Source: Paenibacillus glycanilyticus NBRC 16618 (lineage in GTDB: Bacteria; Bacillota; Bacilli; Paenibacillales; Paenibacillaceae). Taken from it: a stretch of 64,000 nt of DNA. Shown in pieces: positions 8,676 to 17,629 of the stretch (position 1 is its first letter; every line of letters begins with the position of its first letter). Below the pieces are notes generated by a model. The model did no database searches and had not been told where the DNA came from. It saw nothing but the letters and a program-made list of their open reading frames with translations. The position numbers were made by a program, and so were the translations under genes. Location of the stretch: contig NZ_BILY01000010.1 in the NCBI RefSeq assembly GCF_004000805.1, forward strand, positions 62,001 through 126,000, read 5' to 3'.

Positions 8676-9782
8676 TTACGCCTCCAGTTTCAATTGCTCA
8701 ACGATGTCCCTTACCCATGCGGACTGAACATCCTTCTTGATTTCCACTTTGCCGATCTCTGTTGGCACTACGAATACCATCGTGCTCTCGCTGAATTTCT
8801 TGTCATGCATCATCGCGTCCATAATCGCATCCACGTCGTAATGCGCAGGAAGCTTCACCGGAAGACCTACCTTGGACAATACGCGCTTCGTGGTCGTATA
8901 CACCTCTTCCGGCGCGCCGTAGCGCAATCCCAGTCTCGCCGAGCCGATCATGCCGATGGAGATGGCTTCCCCATGCAAAAGCTCGCCATAGCCGGCTACC
9001 GCTTCCAGCGCGTGGCCGATTGTATGGCCAAGGTTCAGAATCGCGCGCAGGTCATTCTCGCGCTCATCTTGAGAGACAACGGCTGCCTTAACGCTGCAGC
9101 CTTTGTAAAGGGCGTAGCCAAGCGCATCCGGTTCAAGCGCGAGCAAGCGCTCCGCATTTTCTTCGCACCATGCCGTAAATTCCGCATCCCAGATTAACCC
9201 GTGCTTCACAACTTCCGATAAGCCCGCGCTGACATCCCTCGGAGGCAGCGACTGCAGCGTATTCAGATCGTAAAGCACCATCTCGGGCTGATGGAATGCG
9301 CCGATAATGTTCTTCGCAAGCGGATGATTCACCGCTACCTTGCCGCCAACGCTTGAATCGTGGGCAAGAATCGTTGTTGGAATCTGTACAAACTTAACGC
9401 CGCGCATATAGGAAGCTGCCACAAACCCGGCAAGATCCCCTACAACGCCGCCGCCAAGCGCAACGATCGTCGACTTCCGGTCAAGGCCGGCTTCAAGCGC
9501 TTTTGTCACGAGGCTTTCCAGCATGGAGAGCGATTTGGAGCTTTCGCCTGCAGGAACAACCGCACTAGCTACTGTAAAACCTGCTTCACGAAGAGTACTT
9601 TCGAGCGGCTCCAGGTATTGAGGGGCAACGTGTTCGTCCGTAATGATAAGCATCGGCGATTTCAGGCTGATCTGATGCTTCTTGAAATACGCTGCCGCCT
9701 CCTGCAAAAGACCTTCACCGATATAAATGGGATAAGAGCGTTCGCCTAGCTCAACTTTCAGTTCGCGCATGATCTCTACCAT
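8676..9782 (-). CDS. aroB: 3-dehydroquinate synthase
   Basis: NAD- and metal-dependent cyclisation of DAHP to dehydroquinate, second step of the shikimate pathway. Motifs include GGGVVGDLAGFVA, the DSSVGGKVAVN loop and the metal ligands in SEVVKHGLI, LGHTIGHALE and LHGEAISIGM. The true start may be the in-frame ATG at 9770 (MRELKVELG), which fits homologues better than the listed ATG. A good promoter lies upstream. In B. subtilis aroC (there called aroF) comes just before aroB; it is absent here. Confidence 0.96.
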   Translation of the reverse strand: MVEIMRELKVELGERSYPIYIGEGLLQEAAAYFKKHQISLKSPMLIITDEHVAPQYLEPLESTLREAGFTVASAVVPAGESSKSLSMLESLVTKALEAGLDRKSTIVALGGGVVGDLAGFVAASYMRGVKFVQIPTTILAHDSSVGGKVAVNHPLAKNIIGAFHQPEMVLYDLNTLQSLPPRDVSAGLSEVVKHGLIWDAEFTAWCEENAERLLALEPDALGYALYKGCSVKAAVVSQDERENDLRAILNLGHTIGHALEAVAGYGELLHGEAISIGMIGSARLGLRYGAPEEVYTTTKRVLSKVGLPVKLPAHYDVDAIMDAMMHDKKFSESTMVFVVPTEIGKVEIKKDVQSAWVRDIVEQLKLEA

Positions 9783-9827
9783 CCTAACTGTTCATATTCC
9801 GGGCTTTTTATGTAAACATCTTTGCTC

Positions 9828-9856
9828 ATTATAGTACAGGCTTCAGTCTTTGACAA
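9828..9856 (-). promoter_or_regulatory. aroB-aroH promoter (sigma-A type)
   Basis: Minus-strand TTGTCA (9851-9856), a 17-bp spacer and a perfect TATAAT (9828-9833), about 45 bases before aroB. It lies between the preceding terminator and aroB, so aroBH form their own unit. Confidence 0.85.
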
Positions 9857-9880
9857 GAAATGCACCACCTCTTAAATGCG

Positions 9881-9927
9881 TAAAAAGGCGGATGCCAAAG
9901 CCATTTCTAGCCCCGGCATCCGCCTTT
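9881..9927 (-). terminator. Intrinsic terminator after the 53-aa ORF
   Basis: Minus-strand stem AAAGGCGGATGCC with GGCATCCGCCTTT (13 bp), followed by a short T run. It separates cheR and the small ORF from aroB. Confidence 0.85.
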
Positions 9928-9946
9928 CGGGCGGCTATGGAAAGCG

Positions 9947-10108
9947 TTAGCTGTTCACAAAGCGCTTGCTTGTTTCGCGGTCTGCCTTCACTGCCATCTG
10001 ACTCATCAGATTAGGGAGCTGACGGCTGTCCAGACCGAGAATTTGAGCGCATTCTTGAATGGATATGATCCCGCTTCGGTAAGCATGAATCACTTGTCGC
10101 TTGTCCAT
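9947..10108 (-). CDS. Small helix-turn-helix-like protein, 53 aa
   Basis: I do not recognise a named family. The peptide starts MDKRQVIHAYRSGIISIQEC and contains an AYRSGIISIQECAQILGLD stretch with the spacing of a helix-turn-helix, then QLPNLMSQM. AATTGGAGG lies 6 bases before this ATG; an ATG two codons upstream sits directly on the same site and is less likely. It has its own terminator. It occupies the place where aroC is found in B. subtilis. A DNA- or protein-binding role is a guess from the helix pattern. Confidence 0.65.
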   Translation of the reverse strand: MDKRQVIHAYRSGIISIQECAQILGLDSRQLPNLMSQMAVKADRETSKRFVNS

Positions 10109-10170
10109 TTTCATCCTCCAATTAAAGATCGGTTGTCCTTAGTATTGGAGCGGATGGAAATCGGTATACA

Positions 10171-10956
10171 TCAGCCGGTAATTCTTCTGTAGAAGAAGGT
10201 ATCGGCCGATTCAAAGCCATATTGGGAAGGAGAGAAAATCTGCTCGGTGCTTCCGACGAACAGAAGTCCGCCGGGCCGAAGCGCGCTTGCGAATTTTTGA
10301 TATAATAAGTGCTTGGCTTCTTCCGTGAAATAAATCATGACGTTCCGGCAGACGATCAGATCGAAGGACTGCTCAAAGGAATCGTAAAGCAGATTCTGCT
10401 GTTTAAACGTAATCGCGTTTTTAAGCTTATCCGATACCGCGTACATTCCATGATCCGGCTCGAAATACTTCTGCCTGTAGGCAGCCGGAACATCCCGCAA
10501 GGATCGTTCCAGATACTGCCCTTCCTTCGCTTTTTGCAATACAACGGAATCCAGGTCAGTCGCAAGTAAAAACGTTTTGGCAAGAGCGTCAAGCTCCGAC
10601 AGAATCATCGCGATCGTGTACGGCTCTTCCCCCGTCGAACAAGCGGCACTCCATACCTTCAGCTTCTCTCCCCGCTGAAGCATTTCCGGCAGGAAGTGGC
10701 TTTGCAGCACTTCCCACCGGTTCGGGTTCCTCCAGAATTCGGACACGTTAATGGTCATCCGGTCCAAAAATTCGTTCAGCAAACTCCGGTCCTGCTCGAT
10801 CGCTTTCCAGTAAGCCTCAAACGTCTGGTAGCCGTGCTTCTGGCGAAGCGTCGTCAGACGGCGCTTCATCTGGGCTTCTTTGTACTGCGACAAATCAATA
10901 TTGGTCTTAGCCTTCATTCTTTGGATAAAAAGATCGAAATCCAGATCCACCGACAT
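10171..10956 (-). CDS. cheR: Chemotaxis protein methyltransferase
   Basis: Methylates glutamates of chemoreceptors using S-adenosylmethionine. It has 261 residues: an N-terminal helical CheR_N region (about 1-75) and a SAM-binding domain with KVWSAACSTGEEPYTIAM and FDLIVCRNVMIYFTEEAK. GGAGG lies 5 bases before the ATG. The ndk-cheR adjacency is conserved in Bacillus. No other chemotaxis gene is in the window. Confidence 0.96.
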   Translation of the reverse strand: MSVDLDFDLFIQRMKAKTNIDLSQYKEAQMKRRLTTLRQKHGYQTFEAYWKAIEQDRSLLNEFLDRMTINVSEFWRNPNRWEVLQSHFLPEMLQRGEKLKVWSAACSTGEEPYTIAMILSELDALAKTFLLATDLDSVVLQKAKEGQYLERSLRDVPAAYRQKYFEPDHGMYAVSDKLKNAITFKQQNLLYDSFEQSFDLIVCRNVMIYFTEEAKHLLYQKFASALRPGGLLFVGSTEQIFSPSQYGFESADTFFYRRITG

Positions 10957-10993
10957 GGACGCCTCCTGTTGTAACTACAGCGTTATGTATGGC

Positions 10994-11437
10994 TTAGATC
11001 CAACGCTGCACGGTATGTTCGTATTCCACCAGCTGCTCGGGCGAGAAGAAATTAGCGATTTCCCTTGCGGCGCTTTCCGGGGAATCCGAACCGTGAATCA
11101 AATTCAAATTCGTATGTACGGCAAAATCCGAACGAATCGTGCCTGGAGATGCATCTACCGCATCCGTCTTGCCAATCATGGCGCGAGTGAGGGCAATAAC
11201 ATTATCCCCCTGCCATACCATGGCAAAGACCGGCCCGGCGGTAATAAAGTTCAGCAACGGCTCGTAAAAGGGCTTGCCTTGATGTTCGGCGTAATGGGTT
11301 TCCGCAAGTTCTCTGCTCACAACCATAAATTTGGCGGCAACCAGCTTCAAGCCTTTGCGTTCAAACCGCGACACAATCTCTCCGATAAGGCCGCGTTGTA
11401 CACCATCTGGTTTAATCATCAAAAAGGTTCTTTCCAT
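10994..11437 (-). CDS. ndk: Nucleoside diphosphate kinase
   Basis: Transfers the gamma phosphate from ATP to NDPs through a phosphohistidine. The 147-aa protein starting [20 protein letters not shown] has the active-site His115 in [12 protein letters not shown]. An in-frame start at 11470 was rejected because AGGAGGTAGCGTT lies right before the ATG at 11437. One of the window's hairpin repeats sits immediately 5' of this ribosome site. Confidence 0.97.
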   Translation of the reverse strand: MERTFLMIKPDGVQRGLIGEIVSRFERKGLKLVAAKFMVVSRELAETHYAEHQGKPFYEPLLNFITAGPVFAMVWQGDNVIALTRAMIGKTDAVDASPGTIRSDFAVHTNLNLIHGSDSPESAAREIANFFSPEQLVEYEHTVQRWI

Positions 11438-11451
11438 AACGCTACCTCCTA

Positions 11452-11525
11452 AAAGAATTGTGTGGAACATTTTCGTAAGCTCTGCTTAACGATTGTGAAA
11501 CAATTCTTGCTTCGTAAGCATCCGC
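11452..11525 (-). repeat. Hairpin repeat, copy A (5' of ndk SD)
   Basis: Minus-strand AAGAATTGT (11500-11508) pairs perfectly with ACAATTCTT (11453-11461), then TTTAGGAGG follows, the ndk ribosome site. The conserved flank GCTTACGAAGCAAG lies just 5'. A further partial unit begins at about 11527. It is one of six related hairpins in the window. Confidence 0.75.
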
Positions 11526-11564
11526 TAAAAGAATGGTGTGGAACAAATTCAAGCACCGCATCCC

Positions 11565-12539
11565 CTAGTAGTTACGCTTACCTACGAAATGCGCAATGTC
11601 AATCAGATTCTTCTTCGCTCCAATACCCGGTAATCCCTCTAAAGCGGCCAAAGCTTTTTTGATGTAATCATTCGCCAGCTGGTCAGCCAGCTGAATGCCT
11701 TTGCTGCTTTTGATCAGCGAAATAGCCGGTTTGGTATCAACATTCCCGTTATGCTCGCGGATAATCCGAATTTGCTCCAGCAAAGGTTCGCGCACCTTGT
11801 CATCCTTCAAGGCGAGAATGACGGGCAGCGTAATGTTTCCTTGTCGGATATCCGAGCCCGGAGGCTTGCCGATCTGCTTCTCGGTGCCGAATAAATCCAG
11901 CATATCGTCACGGATCTGGAAGGTCATCCCGACATTGTAACCGTAACGGTACAGACGGTTGAGCGTCGCCCGGTCCGCGCCTGCCGCAGCCGCTCCAAGC
12001 TGACAGCTGATCGCGATCAGCAGCGCCGTCTTGCGGCGAATGCGCAGCAAATAATCGCGAATCGTTTGTTCGGTATTGAAGAAATACCGGATTTGCTCCA
12101 TCTCTCCAATGCTCATCTGTACGAGAGATTTCGAGAGCATCTGATGGATAAACGGATCATCCAGCTCTGTTACTATCGTGAGCGCCCTGCCGAAAATATA
12201 ATCGCCCGTATACATGGCAATCCGGTTATCCCATTTGGATTTGACGGTTAGCTGACCGCGCCGAGTGGATGCATCGTCAATGACATCGTCATGCACCAGG
12301 GAAGACATATGGATGAGTTCAAGCGGCACGGCTACCTTCGTCAGTTTATCAAGGTCGTATTGGCCGAATTTGCCCGCAAGAAGCACAAATACGGGGCGCA
12401 GCCGTTTCCCCCCTGCCTTCAGCAGGTGAAGAGACGTCTCGCTAAGCAGCTCGTCGCCGAACGAAATGCTTCGCTCCAGCTCTTGCTCGATTCGGGACAT
12501 ATCGCCTTTCAACTTTGCAAAAATGTCTAATAGTTTCAT
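11565..12539 (-). CDS. hepT: Heptaprenyl diphosphate synthase component II
   Basis: Catalytic subunit of the two-component trans-prenyltransferase that makes the C35 side chain of menaquinone-7. Its 324 residues carry the first aspartate-rich motif DDVIDD (84-89) and the second, IRDDMLDLFG, plus GGKRLRP. It is 5 bases from mqnA and in the same operon as the partner hepS. B. subtilis has hepS-menG-hepT contiguous; here three genes stand between menG and hepT. Confidence 0.95.
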   Translation of the reverse strand: MKLLDIFAKLKGDMSRIEQELERSISFGDELLSETSLHLLKAGGKRLRPVFVLLAGKFGQYDLDKLTKVAVPLELIHMSSLVHDDVIDDASTRRGQLTVKSKWDNRIAMYTGDYIFGRALTIVTELDDPFIHQMLSKSLVQMSIGEMEQIRYFFNTEQTIRDYLLRIRRKTALLIAISCQLGAAAAGADRATLNRLYRYGYNVGMTFQIRDDMLDLFGTEKQIGKPPGSDIRQGNITLPVILALKDDKVREPLLEQIRIIREHNGNVDTKPAISLIKSSKGIQLADQLANDYIKKALAALEGLPGIGAKKNLIDIAHFVGKRNY

Positions 12540-12543
12540 TCTT

Positions 12544-13401
12544 TCACCTGTTCGGCAGAGTTTCTTCTTTATAAAAATGCAGGTTCACGTAGTGATCGAG
12601 CAAGCCAAGCTCGCTGGCATAGCGGAAATACAACGCAAGGCCTTCCTGCTGCTTTGGTCCAAAGTCGTAATTTAGGCAAGTGAAGTACATTTGCCAATAA
12701 GCCGGATCGCCGCCAAGCTGCTCCATAGCCTTCTGGATAAGCGGCGTAAGATCTCCTACGCTTTTCTCCTTGCTGGCCGTAAACGCCTTGAACAATCGCT
12801 CGAAAGCTTCCGGCGACTGTTCCACCGCTTCCTTGCGGGCAGCTACAACGGCGTAAGTCATCGCAAGTCCCGTCCACTGATTCCACACTTCACCGAGATC
12901 AATAACGGTCAAGCCTTTGTCTTCCCAAGACTCCCGGATAGCGGGATCGCCGATCAGAAGAGCGCCGTCGGCCCATTCCAGCATCCGGTCAAGATCAGGC
13001 TCGGCCGGTTCGTATACCGGATCAAGCTCGTAATACTTTTTCATTAATATTTTAAGCAGGTTGACCGACGTAGCCGACGTTGTCGTAACAGCGATTCGCT
13101 GCGGTGACGACTGCCCGATCGGTTGTTTAAGGAATAGAAGGATTGAATTTACTTTACCCTCCGACCCTACCGATAAATGCGGGAGAAGGACATAATCCTT
13201 GTCGTTCATCCCGTAAGCAAAGGAAGATACGGCCGAAACCTGGATCTCCCCTTCACGCAGCAACCGGTTCAGTTCCGCCGGCACCTTCAGCACGATATCG
13301 ATGCCGGCATGCTCGGTATAATCCTCTAAATAGTGAAAAAGCGGCCATGCGTTCGCATAATCAATCCGGCCGACTCGGAGTGGATTCAGTCTGCCCGTCA
13401 T
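12544..13401 (-). CDS. mqnA: Chorismate dehydratase (futalosine menaquinone pathway)
   Basis: MqnA makes 3-enolpyruvoylbenzoate from chorismate, the first step of the futalosine route. The 285-aa protein has the family pattern: RVGRIDYANAWPLF at the N terminus, VSAVSSFAYG, and a two-lobed binding-protein-like fold with LLIGDPAIR. It overlaps ubiX by 4 bases. Homologues from the MqnA/MqnD superfamily could be confused, but the neighbours (UbiA-type, UbiX, MenG, HepS/T) support menaquinone synthesis. Confidence 0.9.
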   Translation of the reverse strand: MTGRLNPLRVGRIDYANAWPLFHYLEDYTEHAGIDIVLKVPAELNRLLREGEIQVSAVSSFAYGMNDKDYVLLPHLSVGSEGKVNSILLFLKQPIGQSSPQRIAVTTTSATSVNLLKILMKKYYELDPVYEPAEPDLDRMLEWADGALLIGDPAIRESWEDKGLTVIDLGEVWNQWTGLAMTYAVVAARKEAVEQSPEAFERLFKAFTASKEKSVGDLTPLIQKAMEQLGGDPAYWQMYFTCLNYDFGPKQQEGLALYFRYASELGLLDHYVNLHFYKEETLPNR

Positions 13402-14027
13402 GTAAGGTCATCTCCCCATCTTCTGAATAATTGATGCTCGATCGACATGCTATCGAGCACTTTGCCGACAAGGAAATTAATCATTTCATCCATCGATTGC
13501 GGTTTATAATAAAAGGCCGGCATTGCCGGAATGATTCTTACCCCAAGCCGGGCAAGCGTAAGCATGTTCTCCAAATGTATAGCATGCAAAGGCGTTTCGC
13601 GCGGAACAATAATAAGCTTGCGACCTTCCTTCAGCATGACGTCCGCCGCGCGTGTCAGCAAGTCGTCCGAAATGCCTCGCGCCATCGAAGCGAGAGAACC
13701 CATCGAGCAAGGCACAATCGCCATGCCTTCAACCTGGAAGGAGCCGCTTGCGATGCTGGCGCCGATATCGGCATTCGGATGGAAGACCAGCCGGCCAGCC
13801 GTTACGGCTTCACCGAACCGATGCTCCAATGCAGCTTGGCGGCGAGATGTATCCCAGCCAAGTTCTTCTTTCAATACCCGCCATCCCGCTTCCGTCACGA
13901 CGACATGAACGAGGTAATTCGCTTGAAGCAGTTCTTCGATCAACCGGATTCCGTAGATGGCCCCGCTAGCCCCGGTTATACCGACTACCCAGCGTTTAGG
14001 TCTTGTTGCGCCGCTTGCTTCTACCAT
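13398..14027 (-). CDS. ubiX: UbiX-type flavin prenyltransferase
   Basis: Attaches dimethylallyl to FMN to give the prenyl-FMN cofactor of UbiD decarboxylases. The 209-aa protein has the N-terminal VGITGASGAIYG FMN motif and EGMAIVPCSMGSLASMARG. In the futalosine route a UbiX/UbiD pair is thought to remove the naphthoate carboxyl group. No ubiD is in the window. It overlaps both the prenyltransferase gene and mqnA. Confidence 0.93.
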   Translation of the reverse strand: MVEASGATRPKRWVVGITGASGAIYGIRLIEELLQANYLVHVVVTEAGWRVLKEELGWDTSRRQAALEHRFGEAVTAGRLVFHPNADIGASIASGSFQVEGMAIVPCSMGSLASMARGISDDLLTRAADVMLKEGRKLIIVPRETPLHAIHLENMLTLARLGVRIIPAMPAFYYKPQSMDEMINFLVGKVLDSMSIEHQLFRRWGDDLT

Positions 14028-14896
14028 TGGTGCACCACCAGCAGATCAAACATCGCGAATACGAACAACACAACGCTCAGCGTTCCGTTCATGCCGAAGA
14101 AGGCAATTTGCACGCGGGACAGATCATTTGGTCTTACCAGCCAGTGCTGGTAGAAGAGCATCAGAATCGATGCGACCGTGCCAATGAGGTACACCCAGCT
14201 CAATTCGGTCATCCAGAACAAAGCGAAGAACCCTATTGCCGTTATTACATGGAAGCCTCTAGCGATCCACAAAGCGCCGGAGAGACCAAATCGCGCGGGA
14301 ATCGAATGAAGTCCGCTGTCGCGGTCATACTCGTAATCCTGCGTTGCGTATACGATATCGAAGCCCGCAATCCAAAGGGCAACGGTGAAATACAATACCC
14401 ATGCCGCGGCATTCAGCGACCCCGTTACGGCAACCCAGCCCCCAAGCGGAGACAAGCCGATCGTAAGTCCAAGGAATACATGGCAGAGCCAGGTAACTCT
14501 TTTCATATAAGAATACAGAACCAGCATCACAACCGCAATTGGCATCAGCTTCATCGCGATGGGATCCAGGTTTGCCGCTGCTACAAACAACAAAGCAAAG
14601 GAAACGATAATAAATAAGATAACCTCGAACGATTTCAATAAGCCTGCCGGCAATGCCCGCTGCGCCGTTCTCGGGTTGGCTTTGTCGATTGCTTTGTCGA
14701 TAACCCGGTTCAGGCTCATGGCCGCGCTGCGGGCACCCACCATCGCAAGCGCAATCCAGCCAATCTCGCCCCAGGAAGGCAATCGCTTCTCCACCGCTAA
14801 CGTGCCGAGAACGGCTCCCAGAAAAGCGAATGGAAGAGCAAATACGGAATGTTCAAATTTTATCATTTCCAAAATAATGCGTAGTTTGCGAATCAT
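14021..14896 (-). CDS. UbiA-family polyprenyltransferase (MqnP-type)
   Basis: Membrane enzyme, 291 residues, that attaches the polyprenyl chain to the menaquinone ring precursor. It shows multiple hydrophobic helices, the first aspartate motif as [15 protein letters not shown] and the second as [13 protein letters not shown]. Context (menG upstream, ubiX and mqnA downstream) points to the futalosine-pathway enzyme MqnP rather than MenA, heme O synthase or ubiquinone UbiA. It overlaps the end of menG by 4 bases. Confidence 0.9.
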   Translation of the reverse strand: MIRKLRIILEMIKFEHSVFALPFAFLGAVLGTLAVEKRLPSWGEIGWIALAMVGARSAAMSLNRVIDKAIDKANPRTAQRALPAGLLKSFEVILFIIVSFALLFVAAANLDPIAMKLMPIAVVMLVLYSYMKRVTWLCHVFLGLTIGLSPLGGWVAVTGSLNAAAWVLYFTVALWIAGFDIVYATQDYEYDRDSGLHSIPARFGLSGALWIARGFHVITAIGFFALFWMTELSWVYLIGTVASILMLFYQHWLVRPNDLSRVQIAFFGMNGTLSVVLFVFAMFDLLVVHQW

Positions 14897-15639
14897 TGCT
14901 GCGATTTCTCCTTTGTACCGATGTGAAGTGCCGCGATTCCGCCAGTAAGCGGATAGGCTTGTACTTCACGAAGCCCGGCTTGCCGGAATAGTTCGGATAA
15001 CTGGTTGGCGTCGGGGAACAGCTTCAAGGAATCCGGAAGCCACTTATATTCGTCAAAGCGCTTCGCCACCCATTTGCCGAGCATCGGCAGCATCCGTTCA
15101 AAGTATAAGTAATACATGCCTTTGAATGGCTGCCACAACGGCTTGGAAAGCTCGAGGCATACCACCTTGCCGCCCGGCTTCACGACCCGTTCCATTTCCT
15201 TCAGCACCTGCAAGTAATCCGGAACGTTGCGAAGTCCAAAGCCGATCGTAACAAAATCGAAGGAATTATCGGCAAAAGGCAGCTCCATCGCGTTGCCCTG
15301 CACAAGCGTGATCTGCTTATTCAAGCCTTCGCCCTTCACCTTGACGGCACCGACGTCCAGCATGTTCTGGCTGAAGTCGAGTCCCGTAACCTGACCCGTG
15401 CCGCTCGCTTTCGCAAGCGCTATCGTCCAGTCGCAAGTACCGCAGCACAAATCCAGTGCGGTCTGACCTTGCTGCACGCTCATCTTGCGCATCGTAAATT
15501 TCCGCCACGCCTTATGCCTGCGGAAGCTGAGCAGATCGTTCATCATATCGTATTTGGGCGCTATGTTCTCGAATAGCGCATGCACATGTTCTTTCGAGCT
15601 GGAGCTTGAACTTGATTCAGAGCTTGTGTTTGCATTCAT
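14893..15639 (-). CDS. menG: Demethylmenaquinone methyltransferase
   Basis: SAM-dependent C-methylation of demethylmenaquinone, last step of menaquinone synthesis. The 248-aa protein has the UbiE/MenG signatures [20 protein letters not shown] and [26 protein letters not shown]. The N terminus has an unusual run of serines (residues about 6-15). That is either a poorly conserved tail or a later true start. Confidence 0.95.
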   Translation of the reverse strand: MNANTSSESSSSSSSKEHVHALFENIAPKYDMMNDLLSFRRHKAWRKFTMRKMSVQQGQTALDLCCGTCDWTIALAKASGTGQVTGLDFSQNMLDVGAVKVKGEGLNKQITLVQGNAMELPFADNSFDFVTIGFGLRNVPDYLQVLKEMERVVKPGGKVVCLELSKPLWQPFKGMYYLYFERMLPMLGKWVAKRFDEYKWLPDSLKLFPDANQLSELFRQAGLREVQAYPLTGGIAALHIGTKEKSQQ

Positions 15640-15659
15640 CTGTCATATCCCTCGTTTCG

Positions 15660-16511
15660 TTAAGCCCTGGTGTGGGCTGCCATCTTCTCCAGGAAGGAAT
15701 CCGCCAATTCCTGAATGACGTTCTTCAGCCGGTCGGACTCCAGCTTTGCCGCCGTGCTGCGGAGACTGTCCGAAGCGGCTTTCAGCTTGGAGACCAGGCT
15801 GCTTTGAAGCTCGTATTTGCCCCGCAGGTCATGAATAAAGGAATGCTCCGTCTTCCGGGAGAGGCTTTGCTGTTCTTCCGGCGTGCCTTCCTGCATGACA
15901 TGCCAATAAGCCCAGCTTTGATAAAACCGGGATGGTGAATCAAAGCGATTCATTTCATCCAAAACCGTCTCGCAACGGCTTACATCCTCCAGCATCTCCG
16001 GCCAAAGCTTCACGAACGCGCCTTCCATCATACCGCTGAACAGCTGAAACATCTCGCTCCTCAGCTCCGTCAGCTTGTTCAAATACTCTTCGGCCTTCAA
16101 TTGGGATTTCTGCATCTTGGTATAAAGATCCATCTTCAATCGGTTTACTTCGCATACCGCGGCGCTGATCTTGGATACCATTCCGATCTGCCCGGCTTGA
16201 GACAAAAGCTGATAGAAACGGCTGCTGAAGTAATCGCCGGCCAGTACCTTCAGCTGTCTTGACCTCATCTCGTTCTCTGAGCGCCGGGTCTCCTCCGTGT
16301 CGATCAGGTCATGCGTATCCATCCCCAGCTGTACCAGCGATACAACAAGAGAGTAGAGCTCGCTCTTAGGCTCCAGGGATTCATGCTCGCTTAACACGGC
16401 ATGAAGCAGCCTTAGCCTCGGGTCGGGAAAAGCAGGCAGCTCGGTGTAAGTTTGAATCATGTCATACTCGACATACTTGGATGCGAGTTCGTTGATACGA
16501 TAAGGTTTCAT
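15660..16511 (-). CDS. hepS: Heptaprenyl diphosphate synthase component I
   Basis: Non-catalytic partner that sets chain length for HepT. It has 283 residues, mostly helical, beginning MKPYRINELASKYVEYDMI, with the HepS pattern LVQLGMDTHDLID and LAGDYFSSRFYQLLSQ. The family diverges strongly, so the call rests on both this pattern and its position before menG and hepT. It is the first gene of the operon, with an extended -10 promoter upstream. Confidence 0.88.
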   Translation of the reverse strand: MKPYRINELASKYVEYDMIQTYTELPAFPDPRLRLLHAVLSEHESLEPKSELYSLVVSLVQLGMDTHDLIDTEETRRSENEMRSRQLKVLAGDYFSSRFYQLLSQAGQIGMVSKISAAVCEVNRLKMDLYTKMQKSQLKAEEYLNKLTELRSEMFQLFSGMMEGAFVKLWPEMLEDVSRCETVLDEMNRFDSPSRFYQSWAYWHVMQEGTPEEQQSLSRKTEHSFIHDLRGKYELQSSLVSKLKAASDSLRSTAAKLESDRLKNVIQELADSFLEKMAAHTRA

Positions 16512-16555
16512 GGGGTAAGCCTCCGAACAGATATTGCCGCTAAATAATCTAAACT

Positions 16556-16564
16556 ATTATAGCA
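16556..16564 (-). promoter_or_regulatory. hepS operon promoter, extended -10
   Basis: Minus-strand TGCTATAAT, a TGnTATAAT extended -10, about 45 bases before hepS. No good -35 is visible at 17 bp. Apart from this the 16512-16634 gap shows nothing. Confidence 0.55.
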
Positions 16565-16634
16565 CAACTTTAGGTCATGAGCATACGAAACAAGCCGCCA
16601 AGGTCAAATTGTTCAATATTTGGCTACAACTCCG

Positions 16635-17192
16635 TCAGGAAGCTGGAAGGGGTACGGTAGAATAGGTATCAATTGGTCCCAACCTCTCTTCGAGCAAGGA
16701 GGTATACGCGATTCTCAGACGCTTCCTCCACAGCTCGTCATGCAGAGGATCGGCGTCGCTTAACTCGTTAAAGTTCTCGCCAAGCCAATTGTCATTTCTG
16801 CGGACATCTGCCGCAAACAGCAGCTGGCCGTCCGATTTGGAGTCGACATAGCGGATCAGCAGCCGATTTACGTTTTCCATCTGGGTGAAAGACAGTCTGA
16901 TCAGTTTCTCCATATCCCTGTACCAACGCTCCGTCTGCTTCTCGTCGTCTGCGCGCATTTCAACGGTCAGCACGGCCTGGGTCCACTGCACCTTGCCTAC
17001 TCTTCCGCTCAGCTGCAGGCCAACGATGGCATCAACCAGATTGCTGCTTGTCAGCCTCTTCATCTCGGAGGGATGAAAGACGGCCACCTCGCCTTTTCCC
17101 TTACCCGGACCGATTCCGGAATGAGGCATTAGGCCAATCACCGCCGTTACCGCAAGCGCCGCTCCCAGCGCCGTCAAATAGGCCTTTCGCAT
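16635..17192 (-). CDS. Membrane-anchored protein of unknown function
   Basis: I do not recognise a family. From the chosen ATG the protein has 185 residues: a hydrophobic signal or anchor at about 5-22, then a soluble domain of mixed alpha/beta character. The domain includes VDAIVGLQLSGRVGKVQWTQ and LIRLSFTQMENVNRLLIRYVD and likely faces outside. CGGAGG lies 8 bases before this ATG; an in-frame ATG at 17243 has no ribosome site. It lies between mtrB and hepS where B. subtilis has no equivalent I can name. Confidence 0.75.
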   Translation of the reverse strand: MRKAYLTALGAALAVTAVIGLMPHSGIGPGKGKGEVAVFHPSEMKRLTSSNLVDAIVGLQLSGRVGKVQWTQAVLTVEMRADDEKQTERWYRDMEKLIRLSFTQMENVNRLLIRYVDSKSDGQLLFAADVRRNDNWLGENFNELSDADPLHDELWRKRLRIAYTSLLEERLGPIDTYSTVPLPAS

Positions 17193-17272
17193 AACGGAAT
17201 CCTCCGATCCTAGTAAACGCTCCAAAAATCCCTTATATCCCATTTTACAACCGATGCTGCCAAGCTATGCAC

Positions 17273-17312
17273 AAAAAAACTCCCAACGCGCATATTATGC
17301 GCGAGGGAGTTT
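17273..17312 (-). terminator. Intrinsic terminator after mtrB
   Basis: Minus-strand AAACTCCC and GGGAGTTT enclose a second GCGCAT/ATGCGC helix, followed by seven T. It starts about 15 bases after the mtrB stop. Confidence 0.9.
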
Positions 17313-17326
17313 GTCCGAGCAATGTT

Positions 17327-17548
17327 TTACTGGTCTGTATCCACCGTACCGTGCTTGGTCATGACGGAAGCTTTGCCGCGGATTTTGACTGCCGATGTAT
17401 GATCCGTAAATTGAACAACCAAGATTTCATTCTTGTCCAGCTTCTCCGTATGATGGAACTTGGTATCCTGACCACGCGTGAGGCCAATCACCTGAACGCC
17501 TTGATCCTTCGCTTTGATAACGATGTAATCGCCTTGATTCGGCTCCAT
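17327..17548 (-). CDS. mtrB: Tryptophan RNA-binding attenuation protein (TRAP)
   Basis: Forms an 11-subunit ring that binds tryptophan and wraps NAG-repeat RNA. The 73-aa protein has the Trp-binding segments [13 protein letters not shown] and DHTSAVK. All three RNA-contacting basic residues known in B. subtilis are present (here Lys36, Lys55 and Arg57). The start at 17548 follows AGGAGGGTTAAG; an in-frame start at 17575 lies inside a repeat and was rejected. The target RNA is the trp leader at 8102-8154. folE (mtrA), the usual operon partner, is not adjacent. Confidence 0.96.
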   Translation of the reverse strand: MEPNQGDYIVIKAKDQGVQVIGLTRGQDTKFHHTEKLDKNEILVVQFTDHTSAVKIRGKASVMTKHGTVDTDQ

Positions 17549-17562
17549 CTTAACCCTCCTAA

Positions 17563-17629
17563 AAAGAATTGTCACACAATTTGCTTCCTTTCAGCCAATT
17601 GTGATAATTCTTACTTCGTAAGCATTCGC
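17563..17629 (-). repeat. Hairpin repeat, copy B (5' of mtrB SD)
   Basis: A 67-bp unit identical to copy C at 17705-17771. On the minus strand AAGAATT pairs with AATTCTT and CACAATT pairs with AATTGTG around a purine-rich loop. The hairpin ends 3-4 bases before the mtrB AGGAGG. The flank GCTTACGAAGTAAG is shared with copies A and C. Confidence 0.85.
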
